In this document: positions 36,546-47,070 of the stretch, in pieces
How positions within the stretch are numbered: the stretch's first letter is position 1
How the letters are laid out: each line of letters begins with the position of its first letter
Source: Sanderia malayensis
Lineage: Eukaryota; Cnidaria; Scyphozoa; Semaeostomeae; Pelagiidae
DNA: 64,000 bases
Assembly (NCBI GenBank): GCA_013076295.1
Contig: RQOL01000817.1
Location: 53,056 to 117,055 of the forward strand
Reading direction: 5' to 3'
Made by a program: the position numbers and the translations under genes
The notes under the pieces: generated by a model
Databases searched by the model: none
The model's input: only the letters and a program-made list of their open reading frames with translations
Told to the model about the DNA's origin: nothing

Positions 36546-38817
36546 AGTGTTTTGTTCTCAGATATTTGATATTGGGACAACCAATACGTTTTCTTTTTAC
36601 AAATGATCTAAAAAACATAGCAAAAGCAGTTTGCCTAAAACAATAAGGACAATTCCTTCAAGTGGGAGTGAGCGCCCTTTAGCCTTAAGGGTGCAGTTGT
36701 CACATATGAAAAGCCCACCTGCTCTAGCTTGACTTCAGGCCTAAAGGGTTATCAAAGCTGAATTCTTTAATGAATGTATTACGGGTTCTGGCGAGTTTAG
36801 CCAAAATAGTCATTGCGTTTTCTCTTATAAGCACTAGATCGCTTACTAAATATTTTGCGTACTGGTACGCATTTATTGGAAGGATGCTTAGCAGAAGCCG
36901 CTTATTTCCAGGCTTTAAAATTTTGAAAATTAACTTAATTGACGACAATTCTTATCTAATTAATGCTTTTCAGTAATGATGTCTTCGGGTTTTCATTTAT
37001 TATTTTTCCAGGATTTTATAAAATAAAGTTAAAAGATGTTTTCTGAGATTACACAGCATCGGACTAATCTTGAAGTTGAGCTATTTTATTGATGTTGTTA
37101 TGAATATAGCAAAGCGATGTACATTTACTGGTGTGATATATTATTTTGACTCCACATTATGTTGCCGTGCTGGACAACCGAAACGCCTGCGAGCATCTTT
37201 CCATTAATGTCACCCTAGTCACCTCACCCTGTCGTCAATTAGTCCTGAAGCCTACTCTTATGACATTGTTGGGACATAAAAAAATCAACATAAAATATCA
37301 TCAGTAAGGTGTTGTCTTCAATGACACCAGCAAAGTCAGCGTCTTTAGCTTGGGGGCCGATAACTTTGTGCTCAAAAAGTACATATGGTGCATGGCACCA
37401 TTAATTTACAGGGGCGAATGCAGACGGACGCAGCAGATGCAAATGCGTCCGTCAGATTTGTTGGGAAAATATTAAAAATTTTACCATTATTTTCACTTTC
37501 AAAAAGAAATTAAAACTTTTCATCCGAGCTTAAATAATAACGTTTTCCCCGAATCTATTTATTCGTTTCCTTTACATCGTTTCTCCCTATAAACAGAAGC
37601 AATTATTTCATTCAGCCATTTTTACGGGCTTGGGGCCGTTGACAAATAAGTGGGCAACACTTCTCGCCTTGCAACTGAGCCTTAGTCCTTCAAAACGCAA
37701 TTGTGCAAAGAAACAATGTGGCGGGAGCGTCTGTCAATTTCAAATAACTAATGCAAACCAATCACGTTTCTCTCGCAGCTGATGCAAGCCAATCAGAATT
37801 ATCAATGCTGCTTATGAGATAGTATGGGGAGCGTTTGTCAATTTAAAAAAACTGATGCAAACCAATCAGAATCATCCCCTACCGATGCAAACCAATCATT
37901 TTACATTTCAAATGATGCAAGCCAATCAGATGAACGCTGAGTTCTTGATCGATTTTATTACACTGACAGATACACATAAACTGTTGTTTTGTCTTGTGTT
38001 GTGTTGGGTTTTTTGTTGCAAAATGTATCCTTCAAAATGGCGTTGATTTGAACAAGGAGTTAAATTTCTCTTTCTCCGTCGAGAATGAGCTATACGAAGA
38101 AAAGCTGCCGAGAAAGATGCTTCCAATTGTTTACTAGCAAATTCTCAAAGTATCAAGTTTGTAGCATCTTTGTCGTATCAGTGTCATGTATTTTCCCTTT
38201 AATAGGCCCATTAGGAAACGCACAGCAATTTTCAATATAAAAAAGTTCAACATATATAGCCAAAAATCTAAGGATGAACTGCGTAATTTATGGCATAAGA
38301 ACACAAAATTTTAATTTAACCTAGTTTTGAATCAAGTTTAACATTGAAATTTTGAACAAAAACAAATTCTCATGATATAACGTTTCACATTATCACTGCA
38401 TTGTATCTAACTGTCCCCACAGAACAGCTGGAGATGGAAATTGTCTATTCAATAACAATTGGACTCCCATACAAAAATATCGTCTGATACTGATGAGATA
38501 ATTGTTCTGTTAAGTTTTGTTCAATTTAATAGTTTAATAATTATGTAGGTTGTAGTATGAAAGATTCTGAAATATTTTGAAGCTGATGTTAAGCAACAAA
38601 AACTGTGCCTCGTTTACATTGAACTTCGTTTTATTCTATCAATGTTTTCACTGCCCACGTTAAGGCAAAATTCGATCAGCACAAGAGGTGCCAAAATTGT
38701 TGGTAGTTACATTTCATATCTAGAAGGGCGTGGCCGAGGACAAAGTTTATGGACCACGCCCAAAAGCCTGCAATAGAGCGTCGTTCAGATTTTATGCTGG
38801 ATCCGCCCCTGATTTAC
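36546..38817. other. Mostly non-coding stretch
   Basis: No gene recognised. ORFs at 36724-36976 overlap on both strands. The only structured feature is the CCAAT/ATGCAAA cluster at 37740-37935. Further exons of KDZ copy B would be expected here but are not visible. Confidence 0.4.
37740..37935 (+). promoter_or_regulatory. Cluster of ATGCAAA-CCAATCA motifs
   Basis: Five near-copies of TGATGCAAACCAATCAGA lie at about 37750, 37782, 37852, 37884 and 37914. Each couples an octamer-like ATGCAAA or ATGCAAG to a CCAAT box. Such pairs are typical of promoters bound by NF-Y and POU factors, but a short tandem repeat could also produce them. No gene start is recognised just downstream. Confidence 0.45.
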
Positions 38818-40135
38818 CTGTTACCAATCAAAAAATGATACATATAATCTCGAAGAACATCATGTCCTAGCAGAAAATCTCCATATTCAGGATACCCTTT
38901 GCTGAACCATCATATTCTTGGACCCAGCTGCATTCACCATTGCTGCATGAACGACTTGGAACTACAAGAGTATTAAGGTCAGTATCAAATCAGTCCAATC
39001 ATCTAAAAAAATTATGCACCTTTTATGTGTCATAAATAGGACTTACCCATTACTGGAACAACATTACCTTTTGTGATCAAATTCTTTTCTTCAAAAACAC
39101 AAAGTGGATTAATTGCTTGCGGAAGTACACGCAGAACAAATGGCACTGGAAAAGCTGTCAACGAAAACAAATTCTTCTTGTTCATTCACCTTCAAGACAT
39201 CTTTCATTGAGCCACCAAACAAACCCTTTTGGTTGCTTAATGCATCCCAGGAAATTTTCATTGCTGACACTGATTGCCTGGAATATGCTTTAATAGCTGA
39301 TGTCTTCAAAGCAGAGCATCTGGTCATCATTTGCAAAGCGAAATCTGGTGTGTCATCCGGATGCTCAAGAACAAAAGAATTAAGAGCAGCAACATGCTTA
39401 CACAAATGACTTCCAAAAGCAAATGTGTGGCAAATAAAGCCCCTTCGGTCCAATCCAATAATTGCATAACTGATATTTGGACTTTTCAGGCACAAAAATG
39501 ACTCGTTTAAAAAACTCACATTAATTATTTTTGTCACACCCTAAAACAACAAATTATTCATGGATTTGAACTATTCTTTGTGATATGTTTGGCGATGTAG
39601 ATTAACTGAAATGAGGAATGGTAGATAGAGAAAGTTTACACAAATTTCTCAAAAGAATTCAACATAACTAAGCAAAGAAAAAATCCCGAGTGGGTAATTG
39701 ATTCCCACACCAAACAACAGAATATCCATGCTCATGCTCCAAACTATAATCTGGAAAAAAAAGATACTAATGTCATCACACAACCCCCTTATAATTGCCA
39801 CACTTTTTCAATAAAAAAAATACTGAAATAAAAACCTACCATTTATAAATGCAGACGGGATTATTTCATTAATGCTATCCCAGATGAAAGCCATTTTTGA
39901 GCAAATATGAATATGAATGCATTCAGCATAGTTGGCAGATAATTGTAACTTAAAAGCTATTGAAGAGACAAGGAAATGTCAAAGCAAACGTAGATATTGT
40001 AAATAAAGACAAACAAACACAAATAGTCAACATACCTTCTTTGCTTTCATTGATTTTGAAGCTGGAGACAATTAACGAAAGTTGTGCGGGTTTGGTTCCA
40101 AGAAGACTCGTAAACCCAGATGCAATCACCATTAC
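38818..40135 (-). pseudogene. KDZ/HMGXB3-like gene fragment (copy B)
   Basis: Three exons match the middle of copy A: 39956-39840 (AECIHIHIC against ADCIHMKIC), 39540-about 39115 (GLDRRGFICHTFAFGSHLC against GADRRGFRCFTC) and 38961-38818 (GHDVLRDYMYHFL against GHDVLRSYTHNFI, preceded by YDGSAKG against YDGCNKG). All start after AG acceptors and two end at GTAGG or GTAAAT donors. A further upstream exon may be at about 40135-40033 (CNGDCIWVYE). The last exon needs a frameshift. The N- and C-terminal exons are missing, so this is a dead fragment. Confidence 0.72.
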
Positions 40136-40408
40136 ACATTAACGTCTTTCGTTGAATGATGCAAAATTTCTTCAGCTACATTGGCAGTGATAAATAAAAT
40201 AAAAACGTTATTTTTGCACATTAATGGGTGAATTATGGGCTGACTTACGCAATATTTGAGTAAAACCTTCAAACTTCTTTGATTTTGATTGAAATCCTGA
40301 ACAAGAAAAGTGCTAAATTGATCAATGAGCAAAATTGCATTTGCTCACAATAGTTGGATCAGATAGCAGTTCATGTGCTGTTCTTTTCCGACTTCACGAG
40401 AACAGATG

Positions 40409-40795
40409 CGATGCTTAGGCCTAATGTAAACAAGCCCAAAGTTTTATAAGGGATTATCAGGCGAGCCGAGCGAGCCAAGCTGTGTAAGAGAAGTAGGCAG
40501 AGGCACGAGCATAAGTAAATACAGCGCACGAAGTGTGCCCTATTGGTCAATGTTTCTGGATGATAAATAGACAGGCGAGCATAGCGAGCTAACCCATTGT
40601 AAGTGGGGTCCAAGGGGCATGAGCGTTCGCAAATGCAGCGCACGAAGTGCTCCTACCACAGGCGAGCGTAGCGAGCTAACCCATTGTAAATGTGTTTGAA
40701 AGGGCATGAGCATTAGCGAATGCAGCGCACGAAGTGCGCCGACCACATTAAGTTTTTTCACTTGCCCCCCTCCGGGAACGCGAGCGAACGCGAGC
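40409..40795 (+). mobile_element. Helitron 3' fragment with satellite units
   Basis: It begins with GCTTAGGCCTAATGTAAACA, as in the 35393-36545 copy, then carries about three satellite units (CAGCGCACGAAGTGCGCC and GGCGAGCGTAGCGAGCTAAC). It ends in a divergent tail where the usual GGGGCGAACGAGCG and CTAG are replaced by a GGGAACGCGAGCGAACGCGA-like sequence. Confidence 0.75.
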
Positions 40796-40890
40796 CCCCC
40801 GGCTGGTCATGAAATTAATTTATGTAAACAAAACAATGTACAAAACTATGTAGAATTAATAATAAAGAGGATCTATAGTGATATAAAAAT

Positions 40891-41055
40891 TCAAATACGT
40901 TTAGTAAACAAATCCACATACGGACCTTGGTCATCTTCACTGGCTAATGCCACCCCTGCTCTTACCACTGACATTCTTACATGTTCATCATCATATAACT
41001 CGATACAGCAGGAACACAACACTTTTTCTTGGTACATGCTCTCTTTTTCATCGAT
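40891..41055 (-). CDS. Terminal exon of an unrecognised gene
   Basis: After an acceptor ACTTAG at 41056 the frame is open to TGA at 40891-40893. It encodes a Cys-containing, acidic C-terminus (EKVLCSCCIELYDDEHVRMS, then ASEDDQGPYVDLFTKRI). The residue composition is strongly protein-like and the opposite strand gives no comparable frame. Upstream exons may lie at 41200-41780. No family recognised. Confidence 0.55.
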   Translation of the reverse strand: MDEKESMYQEKVLCSCCIELYDDEHVRMSVVRAGVALASEDDQGPYVDLFTKRI

Positions 41056-41199
41056 CTAAGTTTTGGTCCATTTTCGAAATTATATACAGGGAGGTCATTT
41101 ACATTTATAAAAGCACCATACCTATAAACATGTCCACATCAACTTATAGTTGTGTTAGACACAACCTGTGTCATAAAAAATATACATACAAACATACCT

Positions 41200-41790
41200 C
41201 TGGGTATAACTAAAATCATGTGCTCGACGAGTTAGAGTGTCTTGTTGGCTGGCTTTGATTCGCTGAAATTCCATTGTCAGATGGGTCAGATTCAGGAGTG
41301 AAATAAACCGTGGTTGGTCCATCAAGCTCACGTCTACACCTACGCAGTGGGGCTATATTGGGTTCATCATCTCATTTCATAATGTTTCAATACATTAATG
41401 TCATCCAATATTGATGACAACAGATTGAAATTTGCTTTGAGGGAAGATAAACAAATTCAATTCATATGTGATGTGGAGGATATTGAGCGCCGAAGGTGCT
41501 CCATATTGTCTTTATATGTATAGGGGCAGTAGGTCGGTAAAGTGTCAAATTTAGGTACAGTTAATTCCTGGGGAGAAGGGAAAGAGGAGAAAATATGTGT
41601 TAGCAATAATACCAATATGGAAAATATATATATAATTACTGTTTTTGTGCCGTAGTGTGTGTTGTCAATGTTGCATTGCATTTGTGCATCAGATTTGATG
41701 ATTGCGTCATCTTCTTCATCTAGTTTCTATATGGTCTTCGTTGTCGTCAACATCATTATCTGCATAATCATCAAGGGAATATTCGAATGA
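41200..41790 (-). other. Possible upstream exons of the minus-strand gene
   Basis: One candidate exon spans 41567-41457: it follows CTTCTCCCCAG and encodes ELTVPKFDTLPTYCPYTYK before a stop. Another open stretch near 41700-41640 encodes DEEDDAIIKSDAQMQCN and ends before GTAATT. A third near 41365-41220 encodes RRCRRELDGPTTVYF. Phases between them are not all consistent. Confidence 0.28.
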
Positions 41791-41800
41791 TGTTGTGGGT

Positions 41801-42169
41801 TATTTTTCACTATCCGTGTTGGCTTGATGATCATTGTCGTTGTAGTCATCATCGCTGTTGCTATTCACTGTTGCTTTTTGTTTATGGCGGTGATGATGAT
41901 GACGACAATGAGCAGGAGAACGTGGATGGTGAGTGAAGCACCGTTGTGACAAATACTTGAAATGTGTCAAAGTGTGTTTTTTGCAAAAATCATTGACGAA
42001 TGCGAGACGATCTTGAAGCTGGACAAATTGTCTTTTCAGCTGTCAATTAATTTGTGTTTTTTTCACAATTTTTTTTCAGTAGTTTAATTTTTTTTTCTTG
42101 CATTTTGAGAAGTTTGACTTGTGTCTCGAGATAATTTCTTCTGTGAACATCGGCATCACCACCAGTCAT
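41801..42169 (-). pseudogene. Provirus left-arm gene, coiled/His-rich protein, broken
   Basis: From ATG 42169 the frame encodes a Lys-rich helical segment (RRNYLETQVKLLKMQEKK). After a short interruption near 42055 another frame continues with a coiled segment (QLKRQFVQLQDRLAFVND), a His-rich tract and an Asp/Asn-rich tail to a stop at about 41801. A TATA-like CATAAAAG lies about 40 bases upstream. Function unknown. The style matches the other outer-arm genes of the provirus. Confidence 0.4.
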
Positions 42170-42261
42170 GCTTGATTGCATGACTGCTGGTTTGTGCTCC
42201 GAGCAAGCCACTTTTATGCAAGAGGAGAATAAAAGGTTTTTGTTTGCTGTTGGGAGTTTTT

Positions 42262-42415
42262 CGTTATGGTCTAGGAGTTCTCGGCTATTGTCCTGGTCCC
42301 GCTATTGTTTGAGTTTTCCGCTATTGTTTGAGTTTTCCACTATTGTTTGGAGTTTTCCGCTATTGTTGGGAGCTTTCCGCTATTGTTTGGAATTCCCCGC
42401 TATTGTTTTAGAGTT
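42262..42415. repeat. Six tandem GAGTTTTCCGCTATTGTTTG units
   Basis: Units of about 20-27 bp with core CGCTATTGTTTG repeat in direct orientation. One further copy (TTCCGCTATTGTTTAGGTTT) occurs at 53341-53360, at the other end of the provirus. They may mark a terminal or regulatory region of the element. Confidence 0.7.
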
Positions 42416-43216
42416 GGAGAAGAAAATATTTTGAATAAGTGCAACTAATTGATTGCGAAAAAAATAGGAATGAATGAGGTTATTAAAATTATAAACATGA
42501 AGGAAAAGGAGTTTTTTTGTTATTAGTTTTTGTCTTTCTTCAGAGTACGAAGTTTCTTCTTTGTTTTCTTTTTTTGTATTGGTAAAGACGCAGGTGAAAA
42601 CGTGGCTGACTCTGACGACTCTGACACCAACAAGGATGGAGGTGGTGGTGCTGGTGACGATGGAGGTAGTGGTGATAGTGTACGTGTCCAGTACACAAGC
42701 GGTTTCGTTGCGATAGGCTTTGAATAGTTTTAGGCTTTCCGACAGACTCAGATAGGCAAATGGTTTTGCTGCCACGGCGCAGATGCGCTTGAATAGGTCA
42801 GAAAAGTTGTTGTTTTGCAGCCAGCTGATACAGTTCATGTCAGCTTTTCGTTTCGGTTTGAATTGTATGACGGTGAGAAGGCTGGTGAGATCTTCGTGAC
42901 GGCATTTTTTCTTCGCTTCTATGTGATACCTGAGTGCTGAATATTTGGACGATTTTAGTAGTTCAAGATGTTGGACGAGTCGTGTGTGAGCGTTCAGTGT
43001 CATCATTTCTCCCCAATCATTCTCGTAAGGATGTGCGAGAATCTCTAGGACGTAGATTTGTTTGTCATTGAGCAATTCCAAATGGGGTTCCAGCAGATTT
43101 TGTTTGATGTCCTCGGGTATGAAGGCCAGAGAATGTTTGTCATTCTGCAACAGTTGTTTTTTTTTTGTAGTTGAAAGAGTGTTCTTTGAGCATTTTTTCT
43201 CATGCATTTGATCCAT
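42380..43216 (-). CDS. Provirus left-arm protein of unknown function
   Basis: The frame is open further upstream (to 43420), but ATG 43216 is preferred. A strong TATA box (CATATATAATC, minus strand, near 43292-43302) lies about 80 bases before it, as for the other genes of this block. The protein is about 278 residues. Residues 30-190 look folded, with blocks such as EDIKQNLLEPHLELLNDKQ and LSLSESLKLFKAYRNE. A Thr/Ser-rich tract and a Lys/Glu-rich tail follow and may be read-through into repeats. No family is recognised. Confidence 0.5.
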   Translation of the reverse strand: MDQMHEKKCSKNTLSTTKKKQLLQNDKHSLAFIPEDIKQNLLEPHLELLNDKQIYVLEILAHPYENDWGEMMTLNAHTRLVQHLELLKSSKYSALRYHIEAKKKCRHEDLTSLLTVIQFKPKRKADMNCISWLQNNNFSDLFKRICAVAAKPFAYLSLSESLKLFKAYRNETACVLDTYTITTTSIVTSTTTSILVGVRVVRVSHVFTCVFTNTKKENKEETSYSEERQKLITKKLLFLHVYNFNNLIHSYFFRNQLVALIQNIFFSNSKTIAGNSKQ

Positions 43217-43512
43217 CCTGTGTGTTGTTGTGGTGTTGTGTCGACAACTGTGGCGTGGGTGTTTTTGTTTGCATACGGAAGTGAAGCGGTGATTATATAT
43301 GCGTGCAGAACGGAGAAAAAGAATTGAAATGATTAGAATTTTTCTCTTTTCTTTTTTAAACAAACAGCTGTTCGGGATGTGAAGTGAAGTAGTGTGATTG
43401 CAGATGCCATTACGATACAACTGTTATTGAAAAGAAACGATCCTATTTGTGTAATTATATTTTTAATGAAAGCCGGCGACAATGTCTGCATGAAAGTATA
43501 TTGCGAGAGGCC

Positions 43513-43905
43513 ATGGAGTCACTCGTTGGAGAGAAGGTGAGGGAAGCAGTGGGAATAGCTGAATTCCAGCAGGCCGTGGATACTAAGACGGCAAATTACA
43601 AAGAAAAATGCAGTAAATGAAAAGTGGCTTTGTGCCAAGTGTGCAAGGGTGATGTGGCGTTTCGGTGGTGTAAACATGCAGCACTGAGTGAACCTCAGAG
43701 GCAGAAAACCTGTTTAGAATGTTATATCATGAGTAATTTTGAAAATGGCTTGATCAGTGTTACCAAAAACCGAATGGCAGGGCAAGATTCTTGCATAACA
43801 TATGCGAATTACAAGCTTTGTTTGTGTCATGTGGCATGTCCGTGTCATGTGTCATATCCGTGGGTTGAATGCTGTTTAAGTTGCAGTTTTTCAGGAGATC
43901 AGTAG
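43513..43905 (+). pseudogene. Cys-rich protein, one internal stop
   Basis: From ATG 43513 the frame encodes a charged N-terminus. It is interrupted by TGA at 43618-43620, then continues in the same frame with a probable zinc-binding cluster (CQVCKGDVAFRWC then C-x2-C in KTCLECY) to 43905. The Cys spacing suggests a RING- or ZZ-like finger, but no family is certain. It overlaps the minus-strand gene at 43760-44241, so one of the two is likely remnant only. Confidence 0.35.
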
Positions 43906-44241
43906 AAGAGGTGATGCAATTCAACCAAATCTCTGTTGCCGATGGTATGGATGTGGTTGGTGCAATGACAAGAGCCAGAGAGTTGAGTTGTGTGCCGTGG
44001 TATTTAACCGTACACATGATGGAGTGTTGCTCGGATCATATGAAACGTCTGCGCGAAGTATTTCCTGGTTTCGCTTGACCAGGTCAATATCAAGAGCTGA
44101 GTCAGCCTGACAGAGTCCATTTTCATTTTGCACCAAAGAAAAGAAGCGAAGCTGTCTTTGATTGGGTCTGTTTGGCACATTATCACTTAAACCGACTGCA
44201 GAATGATTTTGAGTTATCATCAACATGTTCTGCGTGTTCAA
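43760..44241 (-). pseudogene. Provirus left-arm gene fragment
   Basis: From ATG 44241 the frame encodes a non-repetitive polypeptide (LRFFSLVQNENGLCQADSAL, RADVSYDPSNTPSCVR). A frameshift near 44010 leads to a second segment (TVKYHGTQLNSLALVIAP) that stays open to 43760. An ATTATATC box lies about 30 bases upstream of the ATG. The composition would suit a structural protein, but that is a guess. Confidence 0.35.
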
Positions 44242-44399
44242 TTAGTGTAAAAGATATAATGATCAAGATGAGAAAGTGATATCCTTGTTTTTTTGGTTTG
44301 TTATCATTGTTCTCGTATTGCAGCAAGCGGTTATATTATAGCAGCATACAAAAGAAAAAAAGAAACATTATAAATCAACTAGAATGTCTTAATTTTTTT

Positions 44400-45557
44400 T
44401 TGCAATCACTTTAGCCAGTTTGGGTTTCTTAGTTGGAGTCATCTTGAGCTGTGGTGGAGTGGTGGTGGCTGATGTTGATGATGATTATGATCCCGAACTA
44501 AGTCTGTTGACAGCAGTGAGAATGGAATCATTGTTTTTGTCGTTTCTGCCTTCTTTGATGGCGCATCTTTTATTTTTTTGGGATTTCGAGCGAGGAATGT
44601 TGTCAATACATTCTGGTCGTCGACTTCGAGAATAATGGTGTCAGCATTGGGGTCATCAACATCATCATCATCATCATCATCATATTATCATCATCTACTA
44701 GCAGCAGCAGCATTAACAGCATTAGTAGTGTCGGAGAGAAAAAGTGTGTGTGGACGACTTTGCGATGCTGGCGAAGACGTTACATGGCCGTTTTGAATCG
44801 AAAATTCATTTGAAATTGTGTTCTGTTTGAGAGCATGAGCGATGAAGTTGTGAGGATTGTTGTTGTTAATGGCATCGTCAAAATCATCTAGGGACCGGTC
44901 AATGAGATAACGCTGCTCACACTCCTTCATCAGTTTCTTGATTTTCTTCTTCATGTCTTCGTTTTCTACCACTGCGGCCATGTGACTGAAGTGCGTGAAA
45001 AATTTACTTTCTTTATCTTGAATGAATTTCTTGTATTGGGCCATTTGGAAGCCGCTTAGGTGAATTGATGAGCGATCTTTCATTGGTTCTTTTGTAACAA
45101 CATCTACATGACGTATCAGGCAGGCTATGTCGTACCATTCATGTGGATCTTTGCCTGCGTTGGGTTGCAGGTGTTTGTTGTTGGGGATGAGTATGAAAAC
45201 GCATTCATCTTTCTGTTGTGTTTCTATTGCTGTTTCTATTTCTATTGCACAATTCTATGGCGATCCGTGGTACAGTGAAGTGTTTCTTCGGATGTTTGTT
45301 GTTCAGCATTTTTGTGTACAGCTTGATTGTTATAGATCGACAGCTTATTTGTACATCTGTTCTGGTGTGTCAAGGTTGCTGTGCAACATGTTGTGGATTT
45401 CTAGCAATAGGGAATTGAATTTCCCGATTGTATTTTCTGTCAGTTTGCCCTCTTGAATGAGATGATAGGCAGCGTCCTTTTCAGCGTCGTCGTGATCGTC
45501 ATCATCATCGCCATCATCATTGTCGTTGTGCTGCTTGATTTTTCTTAATTTCTGCAA
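44400..45557 (-). pseudogene. Provirus left-arm gene, acidic and NLS-like segments, broken
   Basis: The gene starts at ATG 45557 with an Asp-rich segment and is frameshifted near 45345 and 45235. The largest intact part (about 45225-44691) contains CVFILIPNNKHLQPNAGKDP, HEWYDIACLIRHVDVVTK and FMAQYKKF-like blocks, then a Lys-rich helix. At a (GAT)n tract near 44660-44690 the frame slips again into an acidic region (DDPNADTIILEVDDQNVLTT) and ends in a basic tail TPTKKPKLAKVIAKK. Function unknown. The slippage sites coincide with trinucleotide repeats. Confidence 0.42.
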
Positions 45558-45672
45558 AAAGGCATTTTTTTTGCTATGTTGAATTGTTTTGTTGTTTCCG
45601 TGGTATCGTTTTACCCCAAATCACAGTGCTCCAATTATAATTTGTTTGTCAGTTTTTCTTTCTGTCGTGAAA

Positions 45673-45828
45673 ATGATGTCAGACAACAGTGTTCTGTATT
45701 CACCTTTGCTTTCGCTGTCAGCAGCTCTAGCAGCAGAGTTGCTCACATTTGTGTGTGTGTTGGTTGCCGTCGAGGGATGTGTTGTGAAAAAATGTTGGTT
45801 GTGCGTGCTTTTGTTTTTACGCAATTGA
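45673..45828 (+). CDS. Small single-span membrane protein candidate
   Basis: A 51-residue frame from ATG 45673 contains one hydrophobic segment (ALAAELLTFVCVLVAVEGCV) followed by KKCWLCVLLFLRN. The frame is open further upstream, so the start is uncertain. It is divergent from the minus-strand gene at 45557. It could be chance. Confidence 0.25.
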   Translation: MMSDNSVLYSPLLSLSAALAAELLTFVCVLVAVEGCVVKKCWLCVLLFLRN

Positions 45829-45879
45829 ATGAAAGGCGATTTTTGAAAAGGATTACACGGTTGTTTGCAGTGAGAGAAA

Positions 45880-46045
45880 ATGCACAGTTGTTGGCAGCTA
45901 AATAAATAAAAACCAGAACAAAGACTGTGGACAGTTGTTGGTAGCTATTGTATAAAATTAGAACAAAGACTGTGGACAGTTGTCGGTAGCTATTGTTCGA
46001 AGCTAGAACAACGACCTTACACACTTGCCGGTAGCTATTATTAAA
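45880..46045. repeat. Three tandem units of about 45-60 bp
   Basis: The unit ACAGTTGTTGGTAGCTATTG, then AAATTAGAACAAAGACTGTGG, recurs three times with a degenerate fourth. The core GTAGCTATTGT resembles the CGCTATTGTTT core at 42262-42415. It lies between the leftward and rightward transcription units, where an origin or enhancer could be expected. Confidence 0.75.
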
Positions 46046-46231
46046 TAGATAAAGAAAGGAGAAGGAAGAATGTTTTTTGAAGCGTTAAATAAAGGATGCG
46101 AACAAATGTTCAAGGGCATTGTTTAGGGTTTTGTATGGAAAATTGTTTATTATAAAAATGACGTCGAAGTTTGAGAGAAGACAAGCAGTAGCATCGAAGG
46201 TTGTGTGTAACAGAACAGAATTTGAAAAGAC

Positions 46232-46352
46232 ATGTCTATTGCCCACAAAGTTTTGGAATGCGTACTCTGTCCTCCTCCTGTATGCCATGTTCTTTCCTGT
46301 GGTAGTGATCAGCAGCAAGACGTAATCGATTGGGACAGATTGAGCGAATTGT

Positions 46353-46392
<40 letters not shown>

Positions 46393-46411
46393 TGATGACG
46401 ATGACGATGAT

Positions 46412-46450
<39 letters not shown>

Positions 46451-46474
46451 AATGATAATGCGAGTCATTTTTAG
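46232..46474 (+). CDS. Poly-aspartate protein
   Basis: From ATG 46232 the first 41 residues are ordinary and Cys-rich (ECVLCPPPVCHVLSCG, suggestive of the first half of a RING finger). A (GACGAT)n-encoded run of about 30 Asp then leads to the stop. The run is a simple-sequence expansion at 46357-46455, and homologous protein may continue in another frame. Confidence 0.35.
46357..46455. repeat. (GACGAT)n repeat
   Basis: About 100 bases of GAC and GAT triplets encode poly-Asp on the plus strand and (Ile/Val) repeats on the minus strand. Confidence 0.95.
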
Positions 46475-46677
46475 CTACAGAAACCGAAGCTATGCATGCT
46501 GATTATATTGGCGATGATGATGATGGTGATGATGACGGTGACAATGTTGATGGTGACCGTGACGATGATGGTGATCGGATTACAGTGAGTCGACATGAAG
46601 AAAAAAGAAAGAAACAAGAGTGAGGAAGAAATTAGTGAATTTATCAAAGGTGCAAGTCGTTATCGTGGGAAGGCAAG

Positions 46678-47070
46678 GTGTTGTACAGTGGCAAAAGAAT
46701 CAAAAAAGGCAGTAAGAAGAGAGAGGAGATGATGGAGAAATTAGGGTTTTTATTCAATTGGCTTGTTGGCATTTGCAAAGTAAAAAGAAGAAGCAGAAAG
46801 AGAAGGGAAAAGAAGAGGAGAAAGAAATCGAAGAACTTGCGTCACAGTACTTTCGATTCTATTGTTGTTATTTTGCACTGGAAAACGAAGGGGAATTTTT
46901 CGAGTGCACTGCTTTCAAAAAAAGAAGACGAAAATGACAACAGTGATGGTGGCGTTGGTGGTGGTGGTGACGAGGATGAAAAGAAGAAGAAGAAGAAAAA
47001 AGAGTGCTTTGGACCAATATTGTCTCGTTATGATGTTTATTCACCTGTCCAGTATGACAAACATATATGA
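46678..47070 (+). CDS. Lys/Arg-rich protein, unknown
   Basis: The frame from 46678 encodes a highly basic segment (RRSRKRREKKRRKKSKNLRH), then a Gly/Asp/Glu and Lys-rich stretch from simple repeats. It overlaps the probable N-terminal part of the polymerase in another frame. It may be a core/DNA-binding protein or non-functional. Confidence 0.25.
   Translation: MLYSGKRIKKGSKKREEMMEKLGFLFNWLVGICKVKRRSRKRREKKRRKKSKNLRHSTFDSIVVILHWKTKGNFSSALLSKKEDENDNSDGGVGGGGDEDEKKKKKKKECFGPILSRYDVYSPVQYDKHI

Noticed and set aside
41457..41681. A 74-codon membrane protein ORF on the minus strand
   Set aside because: Its hydrophobic centre falls in what looks like an intron between a GTAATT donor and a CTTCTCCCCAG acceptor; the ends are better explained as exons.
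46085..46468. Minus-strand ORF with (IV)n repeats
   Set aside because: It is the antisense of the (GACGAT)n poly-Asp tract.
42380..46470. Packaging ATPase or retroviral-type integrase of the provirus
   Set aside because: No Walker A, HHCC or DDE signature could be found in any frame of the arms, so these genes are not claimed.
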